Part shown: piece by piece, positions 1 to 6,956 of the stretch
Position numbering within the stretch: position 1 is the first letter of the stretch
How the letters are laid out: each line of letters starts with the position of its first letter
IMG/VR virus record: IMGVR_UViG_3300044635_002211
Coordinates: 1-21,225 of that record
Reading direction: 5' to 3' (one strand)
DNA: 21,225 bases
Source of the DNA: a virus
Notes under the pieces: generated by a model
What the model saw: the letters and a program-made list of their open reading frames with translations, nothing else
Databases searched by the model: none
Told to the model about the DNA's origin: nothing
Translations under genes and position numbers: made by a program

Positions 1-1982
1 CTGCTACGACCGTTTTCGTTGACGACCTCAATCGTCTGCGAAAACATCTGCTGCGCTTCAGTACCATGGTCAACGACAAGAAGCAAGCGCTTTTCTGCGA
101 GCAGCCGCAGAACCTCCATGACCTGCTCCGTCTCCGCCGCCGGAAGACCCACGAAGGGCTCGTCGAGAATCAGCCATCCAGCCTCAAGACCCGTGCGGCG
201 CCCCAGCACCTGAGCCACCGCCAGATCCAGCGCCAGCTGAATGGCCGTCACCTGACCGCCGCTGAAGACCCGCATCCAAGCGCCGGTGATCTCATGGCCA
301 TGGCTGCGGAAGACGGGGCTGATGACCTTCTGCTGCTTTTTGGAAGTCGCCGAGGGCTTGGTCGACGACAGCTGCAGGCTGACATGTGCAACATTTGGCA
401 TCAGTGCCAACAGACGATTGGTCTCGCCGCTGATTTCTTCCAGCACCTCGTCGAAGATGGCGCCAAGAAAGCCCTTGGGGCCGATGAGGGCGCGGAAGTC
501 GTCCTCAGCCTTCATGTCGCCGAGGGCTTGGTCGAGAGCGTTTTGTGCCTGAGCCAGATCCGACTGGTGACGAGCGATCAGGGCCACGAGGGACTTGCGG
601 TGCTCGATGACTCCAGCATCGGCCCTTGCCTGAGTCAGCTTTTCCTGAGCCTCGGCGCGTTCAGCCTCCAAGGCGCTAAGCCGGCGGTCGACATCCACAC
701 GAGCAGTCGCAACCAGGGCATCGGCGGCGGCGCTGTTTTCCAGAGCCTTCTGACGTTGCGTCAGCTGCAGCTGTTCGTAGCGCTGCCTCAGGGCCGTGCG
801 CATCTTCTGCAGCTGCGACAGATCGGGCTGCGGAGGCGGCTGCGGCTTTTCTTGCATCACAGACATCTCGGCGACAACCGCCTCCTGCGCCGCAATCCGC
901 TTCCTCAAGGCATCGAGGCTGCTGGTGCGATCGGACTCTTCTTCGTGGTCATGCCACGCCTGATGACAGGTTGGGCAGACGCCAGACATCAGCGACTGCA
1001 GTTCTTCGACCTTGGTTGACTCCTGTCGCCGCAGAGCCGCAAGGTCAGCCTCCGCCTTGGCCAGCTTCGTAGAAGCCGACGACCACGCCTGTGTGGCCTG
1101 CATGTAGGCGGCATTGGCAGTCGACCACTCCTTCTTCGTCGCCGCCTCCTGTTGATCCACCGCCTTCAGGCGCGACTCAAACTGGGCGACGAGGGGGTCG
1201 GCGGGCAAGGGGGCTCGCAGAGCCGCGACCTGCTCCTGCACCTCGGGCGTCAGCTGAAGTGGCTGCTTCTGCAGTGCCGAGATTTCTGCGCTCTTGGCGG
1301 CAACGGCTGCGGCGGCATGTTCAACCGCCTGTCGTGCCGCCTCAGAAGCAATCCGGACGGCGTCCTGCGCCGCTTCCAGATCATCGATCGATGCCGCGCC
1401 GTCGCCTATCTGCGTCTTCGCCTGCTGTAGGCTGCCGGTGATCGAGGCGACGCGCGTAGCCGCTGTCTCCTTGGCCGCCTGCAGCTTCGGCGTCTTCTCC
1501 TGACTCTCGTCGAAAGCCTTCTCCAAGGCATCGAGCCCAAGGACGCCAGACAAGAAACTCTTCTTCTCAGCGTCGCCAAGAGACAGAAAGAAAGACCCGC
1601 CATTCTGTGGCCGATAAGTGAGCGGCAACAACCATTCAAGGTCTTTGACGCCAAGAATCGACGGCAGCATTTCCATGGCCTTTTCAGCGCCATCGATTGT
1701 CAGGGACTGGGTCTCGCCGCGGCGAATAACGATGTCCTTTTCATCCGCCGCAAGCCGCAGCGACACACGCCGGCAGCCATCTCCGTGCCACGACTTCAGC
1801 TGCGTTGCGGGGACGGGGCATATGCCGATGGCGTCGTAGATGGCCATGAAGAGACTGGATTTGCCGGCGCCGGAGCCATTACCGCGCACCAGAACAAGTC
1901 CCGCTTCTGGTAAAAGAACCCCAGCCGGCTCCACATAGCTACGGAATCGGCTGAGTTCAAGGCTTTTGATTTTGAGGTGCAT
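1..1982 (-). CDS. SbcC/Rad50-like recombination ATPase (T4 gp46-like), partial at left edge
   Basis: This is the ATPase subunit of a phage Mre11-Rad50 (SbcCD, T4 gp46/gp47) complex that processes DNA ends for recombination. It starts at the ATG at 1980-1982, and 660 codons are visible with no stop before the window edge. Seen in order: a short N-terminal strand, Walker A GNGSGAGKSS (Lys41), a long Ala/Glu/Gln-rich region typical of a coiled coil, a zinc hook CPTC (Cys336 and Cys339, bases 966-977), a second coiled arm, the ABC signature FSGGQ (573-577), Walker B LILDEP (Asp607, Glu608) and a switch His in VVDHG (His639). All motifs of the family are intact; only the extreme C-terminus is missing. 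The gene is last of the leftward unit, 31 bases after the zinc-ribbon gene. Its probable partner nuclease lies on the other strand at 8412-9398. The large plus-strand frames here are antisense shadows. Confidence 0.93.
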   Translation of the reverse strand, partial: MHLKIKSLELSRFRSYVEPAGVLLPEAGLVLVRGNGSGAGKSSLFMAIYDAIGICPVPATQLKSWHGDGCRRVSLRLAADEKDIVIRRGETQSLTIDGAEKAMEMLPSILGVKDLEWLLPLTYRPQNGGSFFLSLGDAEKKSFLSGVLGLDALEKAFDESQEKTPKLQAAKETAATRVASITGSLQQAKTQIGDGAASIDDLEAAQDAVRIASEAARQAVEHAAAAVAAKSAEISALQKQPLQLTPEVQEQVAALRAPLPADPLVAQFESRLKAVDQQEAATKKEWSTANAAYMQATQAWSSASTKLAKAEADLAALRRQESTKVEELQSLMSGVCPTCHQAWHDHEEESDRTSSLDALRKRIAAQEAVVAEMSVMQEKPQPPPQPDLSQLQKMRTALRQRYEQLQLTQRQKALENSAAADALVATARVDVDRRLSALEAERAEAQEKLTQARADAGVIEHRKSLVALIARHQSDLAQAQNALDQALGDMKAEDDFRALIGPKGFLGAIFDEVLEEISGETNRLLALMPNVAHVSLQLSSTKPSATSKKQQKVISPVFRSHGHEITGAWMRVFSGGQVTAIQLALDLAVAQVLGRRTGLEAGWLILDEPFVGLPAAETEQVMEVLRLLAEKRLLLVVDHGTEAQQMFSQTIEVVNENGRS

Positions 1983-2013
1983 CGTTGGCTACTAGCACTC
2001 TCGTTTGGGGGCG

Positions 2014-2295
2014 TCAACCTTCCCCGGCCCGTCGCCCCGACCACGTCTCAACGCTGGCATCGGTCTCAACATGACTGATTTTTTCTCGATGCAGTCGCGG
2101 CTGATCGACGACCCGTTCAACGGGTCGAGTCATGGCGCCGTTGTCTAGCGTCTCCATTACCGCTACTCCCGGCCCCTTAGGCGCTCGCACCATTTCGGAT
2201 TTACACTTGGGGCAGAGCTGGGACTCTGGGGGCTTGGCGCGGATTCTTTCATGATCCGCGCCGCATTCCGGACAGCGATAACGATAGACCGGCAT
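2014..2295 (-). CDS. FmdB-type small zinc-ribbon protein
   Basis: This is a 93-residue protein whose first 35 residues form a zinc ribbon: MPVYRYRCPECG followed by CPKC, i.e. two CxxC knuckles about 18 residues apart. This is the layout of the FmdB/CxxC_CxxC_SSSS family of putative regulators. The remaining 55 residues are polar, Arg/Glu-rich and probably disordered, with no recognisable domain. The ATG at 2293-2295 follows the chaperonin stop by one base, so translation is probably coupled to the chaperonin; the Shine-Dalgarno sequence is weak. The function is unknown. Such ribbons bind zinc and often contact nucleic acid or protein partners. The family call rests on the N-terminus only. Confidence 0.75.
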   Translation of the reverse strand: MPVYRYRCPECGADHERIRAKPPESQLCPKCKSEMVRAPKGPGVAVMETLDNGAMTRPVERVVDQPRLHREKISHVETDASVETWSGRRAGEG

Positions 2296-2296
2296 A

Positions 2297-4156
2297 TCAG
2301 GCTCTTTCGTCCGCGGGGTTTACATTGGCGGTACGCTCAAAAGCGGCAGCGGCGCGAGCCTCAGTGCGCTCTAAATCGGAATCGCGGTGGAAAACCACCG
2401 TCCCCCCAAGAGTCCCCAACAGACTAGCGATCGACAGGCTATTACGCAGGGCCTCCAAGACCGCCGGCAGTGCATCCACGATGCCTTCTTGCAGGGCGGG
2501 CACGGTTTTGCCGCTCGCTACGTCCACGATCGTTGCCGACTCAAGGCTTTCTTCGGGATTCTCGCAAAGAGCTTTGGCGTTGGCACTCACTGCCTTCATC
2601 GCTTCTTCGCATTCAATGGCATTGTAGCCGGCGTTGGTCAGGAGTCGGCGCAGCGGCTCTTCCAGCGACGGAATCAGGATCTGCTCAAGGATGCCCATGG
2701 GGTCCTCAGCGGCTCGCAGCGCCGCGCAGAGGTAGAGGAAGGTCCAACCGCCGCCTGGCAGCGCGCCCGTCTTCAAGGCACCGCGGACGGCACAGACGGC
2801 GTCTTCGGCGCGATCGCGTTTCTCCTTGAGTTCACCATTGCTGGCGCCGAGGCAACGCAACCGCGCGATGCCGCCAGTCAGCCGCGCGATGCGTTCCTGA
2901 ATCAGCATGCGGTCGAGTTCGCTGGCACCGCTCTGGGCCGCCTGCTGGCGCAAGGCATCCATGCGTTCGATCAGCCGCGCCTCAGTGCCCTCGTCTTCCG
3001 GAACGCCGATCAGCGTCGAGCGGAAGCGGTACATTTCAAGATGCCGGATGCCGCGACATCGAACGCGCGTGCCACGTTCGTCGCTTTCGTCGATCATCGG
3101 CGCACCGAAGTCCTCCAGCTGGCACTTGTCGACAGGGCTATTGAGAGGGTCAAAGATGCGAGCGCCTGTGACCGCCGCCATATCCTCCAGAAAACCGCGT
3201 TGACCATTGAGCTGTGGCGACATGGGCACCATCAACGGAACGATCTTGATAGTGTTGGGCTCGTTGAAGTTGATGGCAAGGTGACCTAGAACGCTTTCGC
3301 TGAATCCCGCCGCCACCACCACCACGTTGTGATTGTAGCCCAGCGAAACGTACTTTTCGCTGATCATCTGTAGGGCCGGGAAAAGGGTCTGAAACTCTGT
3401 GATGCGGCCATCGAAGAGCACGAAGACAGGCTCATCGAGCACGACTCGCTGGTTGGCGACGTCGTTGAGGAAGCGCGAGTAGAACCGCGCCATCGAGTCT
3501 TCGTACCCCATCTGAATCGGGTAGCCGCTGATCTTCTCGACGTCGTAGCCGCTGGGTCCAGAGGATTCAACGATGGTTACGTTGCCGTCATCGCCCGTGA
3601 TCTCAAATGCTCGCGATACTGCGTCTGCCAGATCTGCGTCGCCATTGGCCGATGTGGCAGCGATCTGCTTTAGCAAGCGCTGTCCGTCTTCAGACGCTGA
3701 ATCGACGGGAATGGCCAGATCACGAATCATCGGCTCCAACGAGTCGTTGAAAACGCGCTGGAGGCTACGGACCACGCGCTGCGGCGAGACCTTGGGGTTG
3801 TTGCGCGTGAAGTTGAGGGTGTGCCGGACAATCGCCTCAGACAGCACCGTCGCCGTCGTTGTACCGTCACCGGCCTCGGAGGCCGTGCGAATGCTGGCGT
3901 CGCGCGCCGTCTCCATGATGGCATGAGCCACGGGATCGGCAAAGCCGAGGCTGCGGTAGACCGTGACGCCGTCCTTGGTGACGAACGGCGGCAGGTCTTC
4001 CTGTCGCTCGATGAGAACCTGTTGGCCGCCGGGGCCAAGTGTGGCGCCGACGATCTCGGAGACGCGAGACATCGTCTCAAGGATCGTCGACTCCAGTCGC
4101 TTGCCCTTCGGCGTAACGTTTTTGGCAACAGACTTGACTTTCTGGTAGCTGGTCAT
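2297..4156 (-). CDS. GroEL-like phage chaperonin (Cpn60)
   Basis: This is a 619-residue group I-type chaperonin that would form ATP-driven folding rings in the host cytoplasm, probably for phage structural proteins. ATP-site signatures are intact: GATLGPGG (37-44), TKDGVTV with Asp62 (equivalent of GroEL Asp52), GDGTTTATVL with Asp97 (equivalent of Asp87), the KEKRDRAEDAV segment with Asp452 (equivalent of Asp398) and LPGGG (466-470). The C-terminal equatorial segment GIVDALPAVLEALRNSLS also fits. It is about 70 residues longer than E. coli GroEL, with extra length around residues 340-420, and it lacks the Gly-Gly-Met tail. The start ATG (4154-4156) has AGGAGA about nine bases upstream. It is second in the leftward unit. 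Phage chaperonins such as that of phage EL are known to work without a co-chaperonin; a candidate GroES-like gene at 8052 is described separately. Confidence 0.96.
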   Translation of the reverse strand: MTSYQKVKSVAKNVTPKGKRLESTILETMSRVSEIVGATLGPGGQQVLIERQEDLPPFVTKDGVTVYRSLGFADPVAHAIMETARDASIRTASEAGDGTTTATVLSEAIVRHTLNFTRNNPKVSPQRVVRSLQRVFNDSLEPMIRDLAIPVDSASEDGQRLLKQIAATSANGDADLADAVSRAFEITGDDGNVTIVESSGPSGYDVEKISGYPIQMGYEDSMARFYSRFLNDVANQRVVLDEPVFVLFDGRITEFQTLFPALQMISEKYVSLGYNHNVVVVAAGFSESVLGHLAINFNEPNTIKIVPLMVPMSPQLNGQRGFLEDMAAVTGARIFDPLNSPVDKCQLEDFGAPMIDESDERGTRVRCRGIRHLEMYRFRSTLIGVPEDEGTEARLIERMDALRQQAAQSGASELDRMLIQERIARLTGGIARLRCLGASNGELKEKRDRAEDAVCAVRGALKTGALPGGGWTFLYLCAALRAAEDPMGILEQILIPSLEEPLRRLLTNAGYNAIECEEAMKAVSANAKALCENPEESLESATIVDVASGKTVPALQEGIVDALPAVLEALRNSLSIASLLGTLGGTVVFHRDSDLERTEARAAAAFERTANVNPADERA

Positions 4157-4212
4157 GGGCTTAGTTCTCCTGCGACTTCTCGCGACTCATAGCATAGCCC
4201 ATTCCCAACACC

Positions 4213-4509
4213 TCAGAACAACTTCATTTGCTTGCTCTCAAGATCCCTGATCTCTTTCTCCTTGGCGACGGCCTCGGCCAGCATCGTGTCTCTGTCGGCG
4301 CCATAGACCAAACACTTGAGGGTGTAGCCACTGGGCAGGACGGGAGCGCCAGAGGGCGAGAAGGCGATCGGCTGCGCCTTGGCTTTGTCTGACAAAAACG
4401 ACAAATCGTCGATTGCGTCGTCGATGTAAGACTCCGCGTCGTAAGCATCGACAGCCAAAACCGGATACTCGATTTCAAACTTCACTACATACAGGCGCTT
4501 GTGAATCAT
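4213..4509 (-). CDS. hypothetical protein, first gene of leftward unit
   Basis: This is a 98-residue protein that I do not recognise. I chose the ATG at 4507-4509 because GGAGG lies just upstream on the minus strand; a longer in-frame start (4590) has no such support and would add a basic, unconvincing N-terminus. The protein begins with a strand-rich stretch (KRLYVVKFEIEYPVLAVDAY), followed by an acidic helix (DAESYIDDAIDDLSFLSD) and a charged C-terminal helix ending KQMKLF. No signal peptide or membrane segment is visible. The AESYIDDAI-type helix after a beta strand resembles small phage proteins of unknown role. It lies 56 bases upstream of the chaperonin gene and is nearest the leftward promoter. 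Confidence 0.7.
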   Translation of the reverse strand: MIHKRLYVVKFEIEYPVLAVDAYDAESYIDDAIDDLSFLSDKAKAQPIAFSPSGAPVLPSGYTLKCLVYGADRDTMLAEAVAKEKEIRDLESKQMKLF

Positions 4510-4655
4510 GTCTGCCTCCAGCCGCTGAGCCTGCAGGCGACGTGGCGTTCTGTCAAGGACTTTTTTTGAGAAGACAGCAGGCAAAGACAAATGCTATCGC
4601 GCGCGCGTTACTGACGCCTTCAGCTGAAGGAATCAGTTGAAAGCCCAACTAAAAT

Positions 4656-4680
4656 CCGCCGAGGCGCCAGCCGTCGGCGG
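4656..4680. repeat. GC-rich hairpin CCGCCGA/TCGGCGG
   Basis: A perfect 7-base stem (4656-4662 with 4674-4680) encloses an 11-base loop that contains the palindrome GGCGCC. On the minus strand it would lie at the very 5' end of the leftward transcript and is followed by ATTTT. It could be a 5' stabilising hairpin, a weak attenuator or an operator. There is no proper U-tract on the plus strand. Confidence 0.45.
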
Positions 4681-4686
4681 CACTAT

Positions 4687-4716
4687 ATTATAAATAATCA
4701 ACCAATGCATCATCAA
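4687..4716 (-). promoter_or_regulatory. sigma70-type promoter for leftward unit
   Basis: Read on the minus strand, the sequence has a -35 TTGATG (4711-4716), an 18-base spacer and a perfect -10 TATAAT (4687-4692). Transcription would begin near 4680. This gives a leader of about 170 bases that contains the GC hairpin before the first leftward gene at 4509. The match and position, at the only divergent boundary in the window, make this a good promoter for the chaperonin/SbcC unit, probably read by host RNA polymerase. Confidence 0.6.
4689..4696 (+). promoter_or_regulatory. TATAAATA element, possible T4-late-type promoter
   Basis: The plus strand has an exact TATAAATA, the consensus of T4 late promoters, which are recognised by the small sigma factor gp55 without a -35 box. 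It lies upstream of the rightward unit that itself encodes a divergent sigma factor (6943-8034). It overlaps the leftward TATAAT on the other strand and sits in AT-rich DNA, so chance occurrence is possible. The implied leader is about 180 bases. Confidence 0.3.
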
Positions 4717-4778
4717 TGATTTATCTAATGAAACTTTCCTATTTATTAGTAACTAAAGAAGGGTTCCGCGCATGGACT

Positions 4779-4800
4779 TATCGCGCGGCCGCGCGCGATA
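4779..4800. repeat. Near-perfect GC-rich palindrome
   Basis: TATCGCGCGG (4779-4788) is followed at once by CCGCGCGCGATA (4789-4800). This is an inverted repeat that is perfect except for one extra GC dinucleotide in the right half. It lies about 85 bases before the first rightward gene, in the leader of any transcript starting in the AT-rich core. It may be an operator or a structured leader element. It contains a NotI-type GCGGCCGC octamer. Confidence 0.5.
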
Positions 4801-4884
4801 GCACAAGACTTCGCGGGGTAGGCCCAGGAGCCGGATCAGGTTATTTTGTGCTATGGATTGTTGACGTGATTGCAGGAGGCCGGC

Positions 4885-5460
4885 GTGTTGATTGGTTTTT
4901 TGGGAATCCCTTCATCTGGAAAAACGACATTGGCGGCTATGACGTTCGTAGAACTCAAGAAAATGGGAGTGTGTGCGGAGTTTGTTGTGGAGATCGCTCG
5001 CGGATACATTGCCTTGAAAAGAAGGCAATCCCCAAAAGATGTAGTTTTGACTGATGAAGATCAGGCACAAATCATGCTTCATCAAGCTGAAGCCGAAAAC
5101 CTGATGAATGATCAGAGGGTTATTGTCGTTAGTGACTCATCTCCTCTCAACTCGCTGCTGTATTTGACAGATTCAACATTTGCTGAAGTCCTTGATACTC
5201 CAATGACAATGAAGTTGATTCAAGGCTACGACATGCTTGTAGTGTGTCACGAACCCGATGGTCCGATCGTCAAGGACCTCAATCGTCTTCATGGAGAAGA
5301 AAGCCGCCGCGCCCTGACGGCGCGGCTAAAAGAGATGGTGGATTTTATCCAAAAGAAGACCCCTACTCTTCCTCTTGTTGAGCGCCAGTTTCACGAGGAC
5401 CTCGCAACTCTGATTGCATTCAAAGCAGTTGATACTTTCTATGCAGCAAAAGACCAATGA
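4885..5460 (+). CDS. P-loop NTPase (AAA/nucleotide-kinase-like), 191 residues
   Basis: This is a small cytoplasmic P-loop protein. Walker A is GIPSSGKTT at residues 7-15, directly after a hydrophobic first strand. A later strand VIVVSDSSPLNSLLY resembles the Walker B/Asp strand of NadR- or AAA_28-type ATPases and small-molecule kinases, and DMLVVCHEP is a further core strand. The start is a choice: the GTG at 4885 has AGGAGG (4874-4879) five bases upstream, whereas an earlier in-frame TTG at 4870 would place that sequence inside the gene. It is first in the rightward unit and overlaps the helicase by four bases (ATGA). The substrate cannot be told from sequence; a kinase of a nucleoside or cofactor, or an accessory ATPase for the helicase, are both possible. 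Confidence 0.75.
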   Translation: MLIGFLGIPSSGKTTLAAMTFVELKKMGVCAEFVVEIARGYIALKRRQSPKDVVLTDEDQAQIMLHQAEAENLMNDQRVIVVSDSSPLNSLLYLTDSTFAEVLDTPMTMKLIQGYDMLVVCHEPDGPIVKDLNRLHGEESRRALTARLKEMVDFIQKKTPTLPLVERQFHEDLATLIAFKAVDTFYAAKDQ

Positions 5461-6956
5461 TTATCCTCAGAACCTACTCTCCTTGTCGTACTCGCATTGA
5501 AGGATTGCCGCCTGCCGGCTGCAGGGAGCGACTGCAAGTTGAATCCGCTTTGTCTTATAAAGACAAGAAAGCCGTCTTCGCGCTCAAGCGTTTCAAGAAC
5601 AGTGCCTGGCTGCGACAAAACATCATTGAGTCCAGAGGCGAGGAAGCGTACCTGGAAGAGCTGCGGAAGCTGAAGGAGCAACAGAACGGCAGCTGTTTGC
5701 TTTCTGGAGATGAAACCTACAGCGGCCTCGGCCCTCGTCTGCAGTCTATCCTCGGCTGTCAGCTGATAAATGAAGTCGAATACCCTGATCGCGAGTTGAT
5801 TCCCTGGGATAATCAACCTAAAAACGCCCTTCGTGACTACCAACGAGAAGCCGTTGAGAAGCTACTGGCAGCCCGTCATGGCGCAGTCGAGTTGGCTACG
5901 GGTCTTGGCAAGTCGACCATCATCCTCTACCTTGTGAAGGCTCTGGGTCTGCCGACGGTCGTCATGGCGCCATCGCGATCCATCGCCAACCAGCTGTATG
6001 CTGACTTCCGGTATGCTCTCGGCGGCAAGAGAGTTGGCTTCTTTGGTGATGGCAAGAAGGACTGCAGCAAGCTGGTGACCATCGCCATCGCCGCCAGTCT
6101 CGTCCGAGTCGATCCCGGCAGCCAGCACTGGGAAGCCTTCCAGAAGAAGCAGGTGTTCATTGCCGATGAAAGTCACCTGACGCCAGCAGCCACCCTGCAG
6201 CAGGTTTGCTTCGGCTTGCTGGCCAACGCCCCCTATCGCCTGTTCTTCTCAGCCACGCAGATGCGCAACGACGGCCTCGACGTGGTGCTGGAGGGCATCA
6301 CGGGGCCCGTGACGATGCGCATGTCGACGAGGGAGGGCATTGACGGTGGTTTTCTGGCCAAGCCCCACTTCCGGGTCGTGCCGGTTGAAAGCGAAGATGA
6401 CTATAGGTCTCAGGACATCATGCGCCTTCATCGCCATCACTTTGTGAACAATCGTCGGCTGGCGAAGGCGGCCGCGACTCTAGCCAATATGACCGTCGAT
6501 CGCCTAAAGACGCCTTGCCTCATCCTCATCGACGAACTGCCTCAGTTCAGTCACATCCTGCCACATCTGCGCCACAAAGTGGCGCTGGCGCATGCCGCCG
6601 ACGGCAAGAAGGCAAAAGAAGACATTCCCGCCGGCTACCAGTCTTCTGATGTCGATGCGCTTGTCAAAGATTTCAACGCCGGCAACCTGCCAATCCTCGT
6701 TGGTACTTCATGTGTATCTACTGGCACGGATTTTACTAAAGTCGGGCATGTTATTTATATGGTAGGCGGTGGATCGGAGATTGCCCTCAGACAAGCTATT
6801 GGTCGTGGTACACGCAAGCCGGAAGGCAAGTCGTCTTTCATCTTTACCGATTTTGATGTCGTAGATGTCCCGGAACTACACCGCCAGGCCGATGCTCGCA
6901 GGATGGTCTATGCCGATATCTGGGAACCAGCTGTCGAGGTTCATGTCAATGTCTAA
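5457..6956 (+). CDS. Superfamily 2 DNA helicase (UvsW-like)
   Basis: This is a 499-residue SF2 helicase likely to act in branch migration, fork reversal or recombination-dependent replication, as T4 UvsW does. Motifs in order: LRDYQREAV (Q/0 motif), ATGLGKST (Walker A, Lys152), ADESH (Walker B, DESH at 237-240), FSAT near 265, VSTGTD (motif V) and QAIGRGTRK (motif VI, Gln446 to Arg453). A roughly 120-residue N-terminal region before the Q motif corresponds in position to the small N-terminal domain of UvsW. The ATG overlaps the stop of the P-loop gene as ATGA, so translation is probably coupled. It lies close to SbcC/SbcD, in keeping with a recombination module. Assignment to SF2 is firm; the UvsW subfamily is inferred from context and architecture. 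Confidence 0.92.
   Translation: MIILRTYSPCRTRIEGLPPAGCRERLQVESALSYKDKKAVFALKRFKNSAWLRQNIIESRGEEAYLEELRKLKEQQNGSCLLSGDETYSGLGPRLQSILGCQLINEVEYPDRELIPWDNQPKNALRDYQREAVEKLLAARHGAVELATGLGKSTIILYLVKALGLPTVVMAPSRSIANQLYADFRYALGGKRVGFFGDGKKDCSKLVTIAIAASLVRVDPGSQHWEAFQKKQVFIADESHLTPAATLQQVCFGLLANAPYRLFFSATQMRNDGLDVVLEGITGPVTMRMSTREGIDGGFLAKPHFRVVPVESEDDYRSQDIMRLHRHHFVNNRRLAKAAATLANMTVDRLKTPCLILIDELPQFSHILPHLRHKVALAHAADGKKAKEDIPAGYQSSDVDALVKDFNAGNLPILVGTSCVSTGTDFTKVGHVIYMVGGGSEIALRQAIGRGTRKPEGKSSFIFTDFDVVDVPELHRQADARRMVYADIWEPAVEVHVNV

Larger units (their letters stand above)
4592..4803. repeat. 14-base inverted repeat bracketing the AT-rich core
   Basis: The left arm TGCTATCGCGCGCG (4592-4605) is perfectly complementary in reverse to the right arm at 4790-4803. 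The arms are 184 bases apart and enclose the leftward promoter, the GC hairpin and the AT-rich core. The right arm is shared with the local palindrome at 4779-4800. An arrangement like this could be a pair of protein-binding sites or part of an origin; no function is shown by the sequence alone. Confidence 0.6.
4510..4884. other. Divergent control region without protein gene
   Basis: These 375 bases separate the leftward and rightward transcription units and hold no convincing gene. The 112-codon plus-strand frame that starts at 4716 runs into the P-loop gene in the wrong frame and looks like a shadow. The region has three parts: a mixed segment with a perfect leftward TTGACA (4551-4556) that lacks a good -10; a GC-rich hairpin (4656-4680) followed by an AT-rich core (about 4681-4762); and a second GC-rich palindrome (4779-4800). 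A 14-base inverted repeat brackets the whole. It could be a divergent promoter, a replication origin or both. The features listed within it are separate entries. Confidence 0.7.

Noticed and set aside
66-1019. 317-codon plus-strand frame
   Set aside because: It is antisense to the SbcC-like gene, whose Walker A, zinc hook, signature and Walker B motifs all lie in the minus-strand frame.
2387-3289. 300-codon plus-strand frame
   Set aside because: It is antisense to the chaperonin, whose motifs are unambiguous; the product has no recognisable features.
4551-4556. Perfect leftward TTGACA as a second promoter for the 98-residue gene
   Set aside because: At the right spacing the -10 position reads CAGGCT, a poor match; retained only as a note in the control-region entry.
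4656-4680. Rho-independent terminator
   Set aside because: There is no T-run on the plus strand, and on the minus strand it lies at the start of the leftward transcript rather than after a gene.
4716-5054. 112-codon plus-strand frame upstream of the P-loop gene
   Set aside because: It overlaps the P-loop gene in another frame, has no ribosome site, and its composition is not protein-like.
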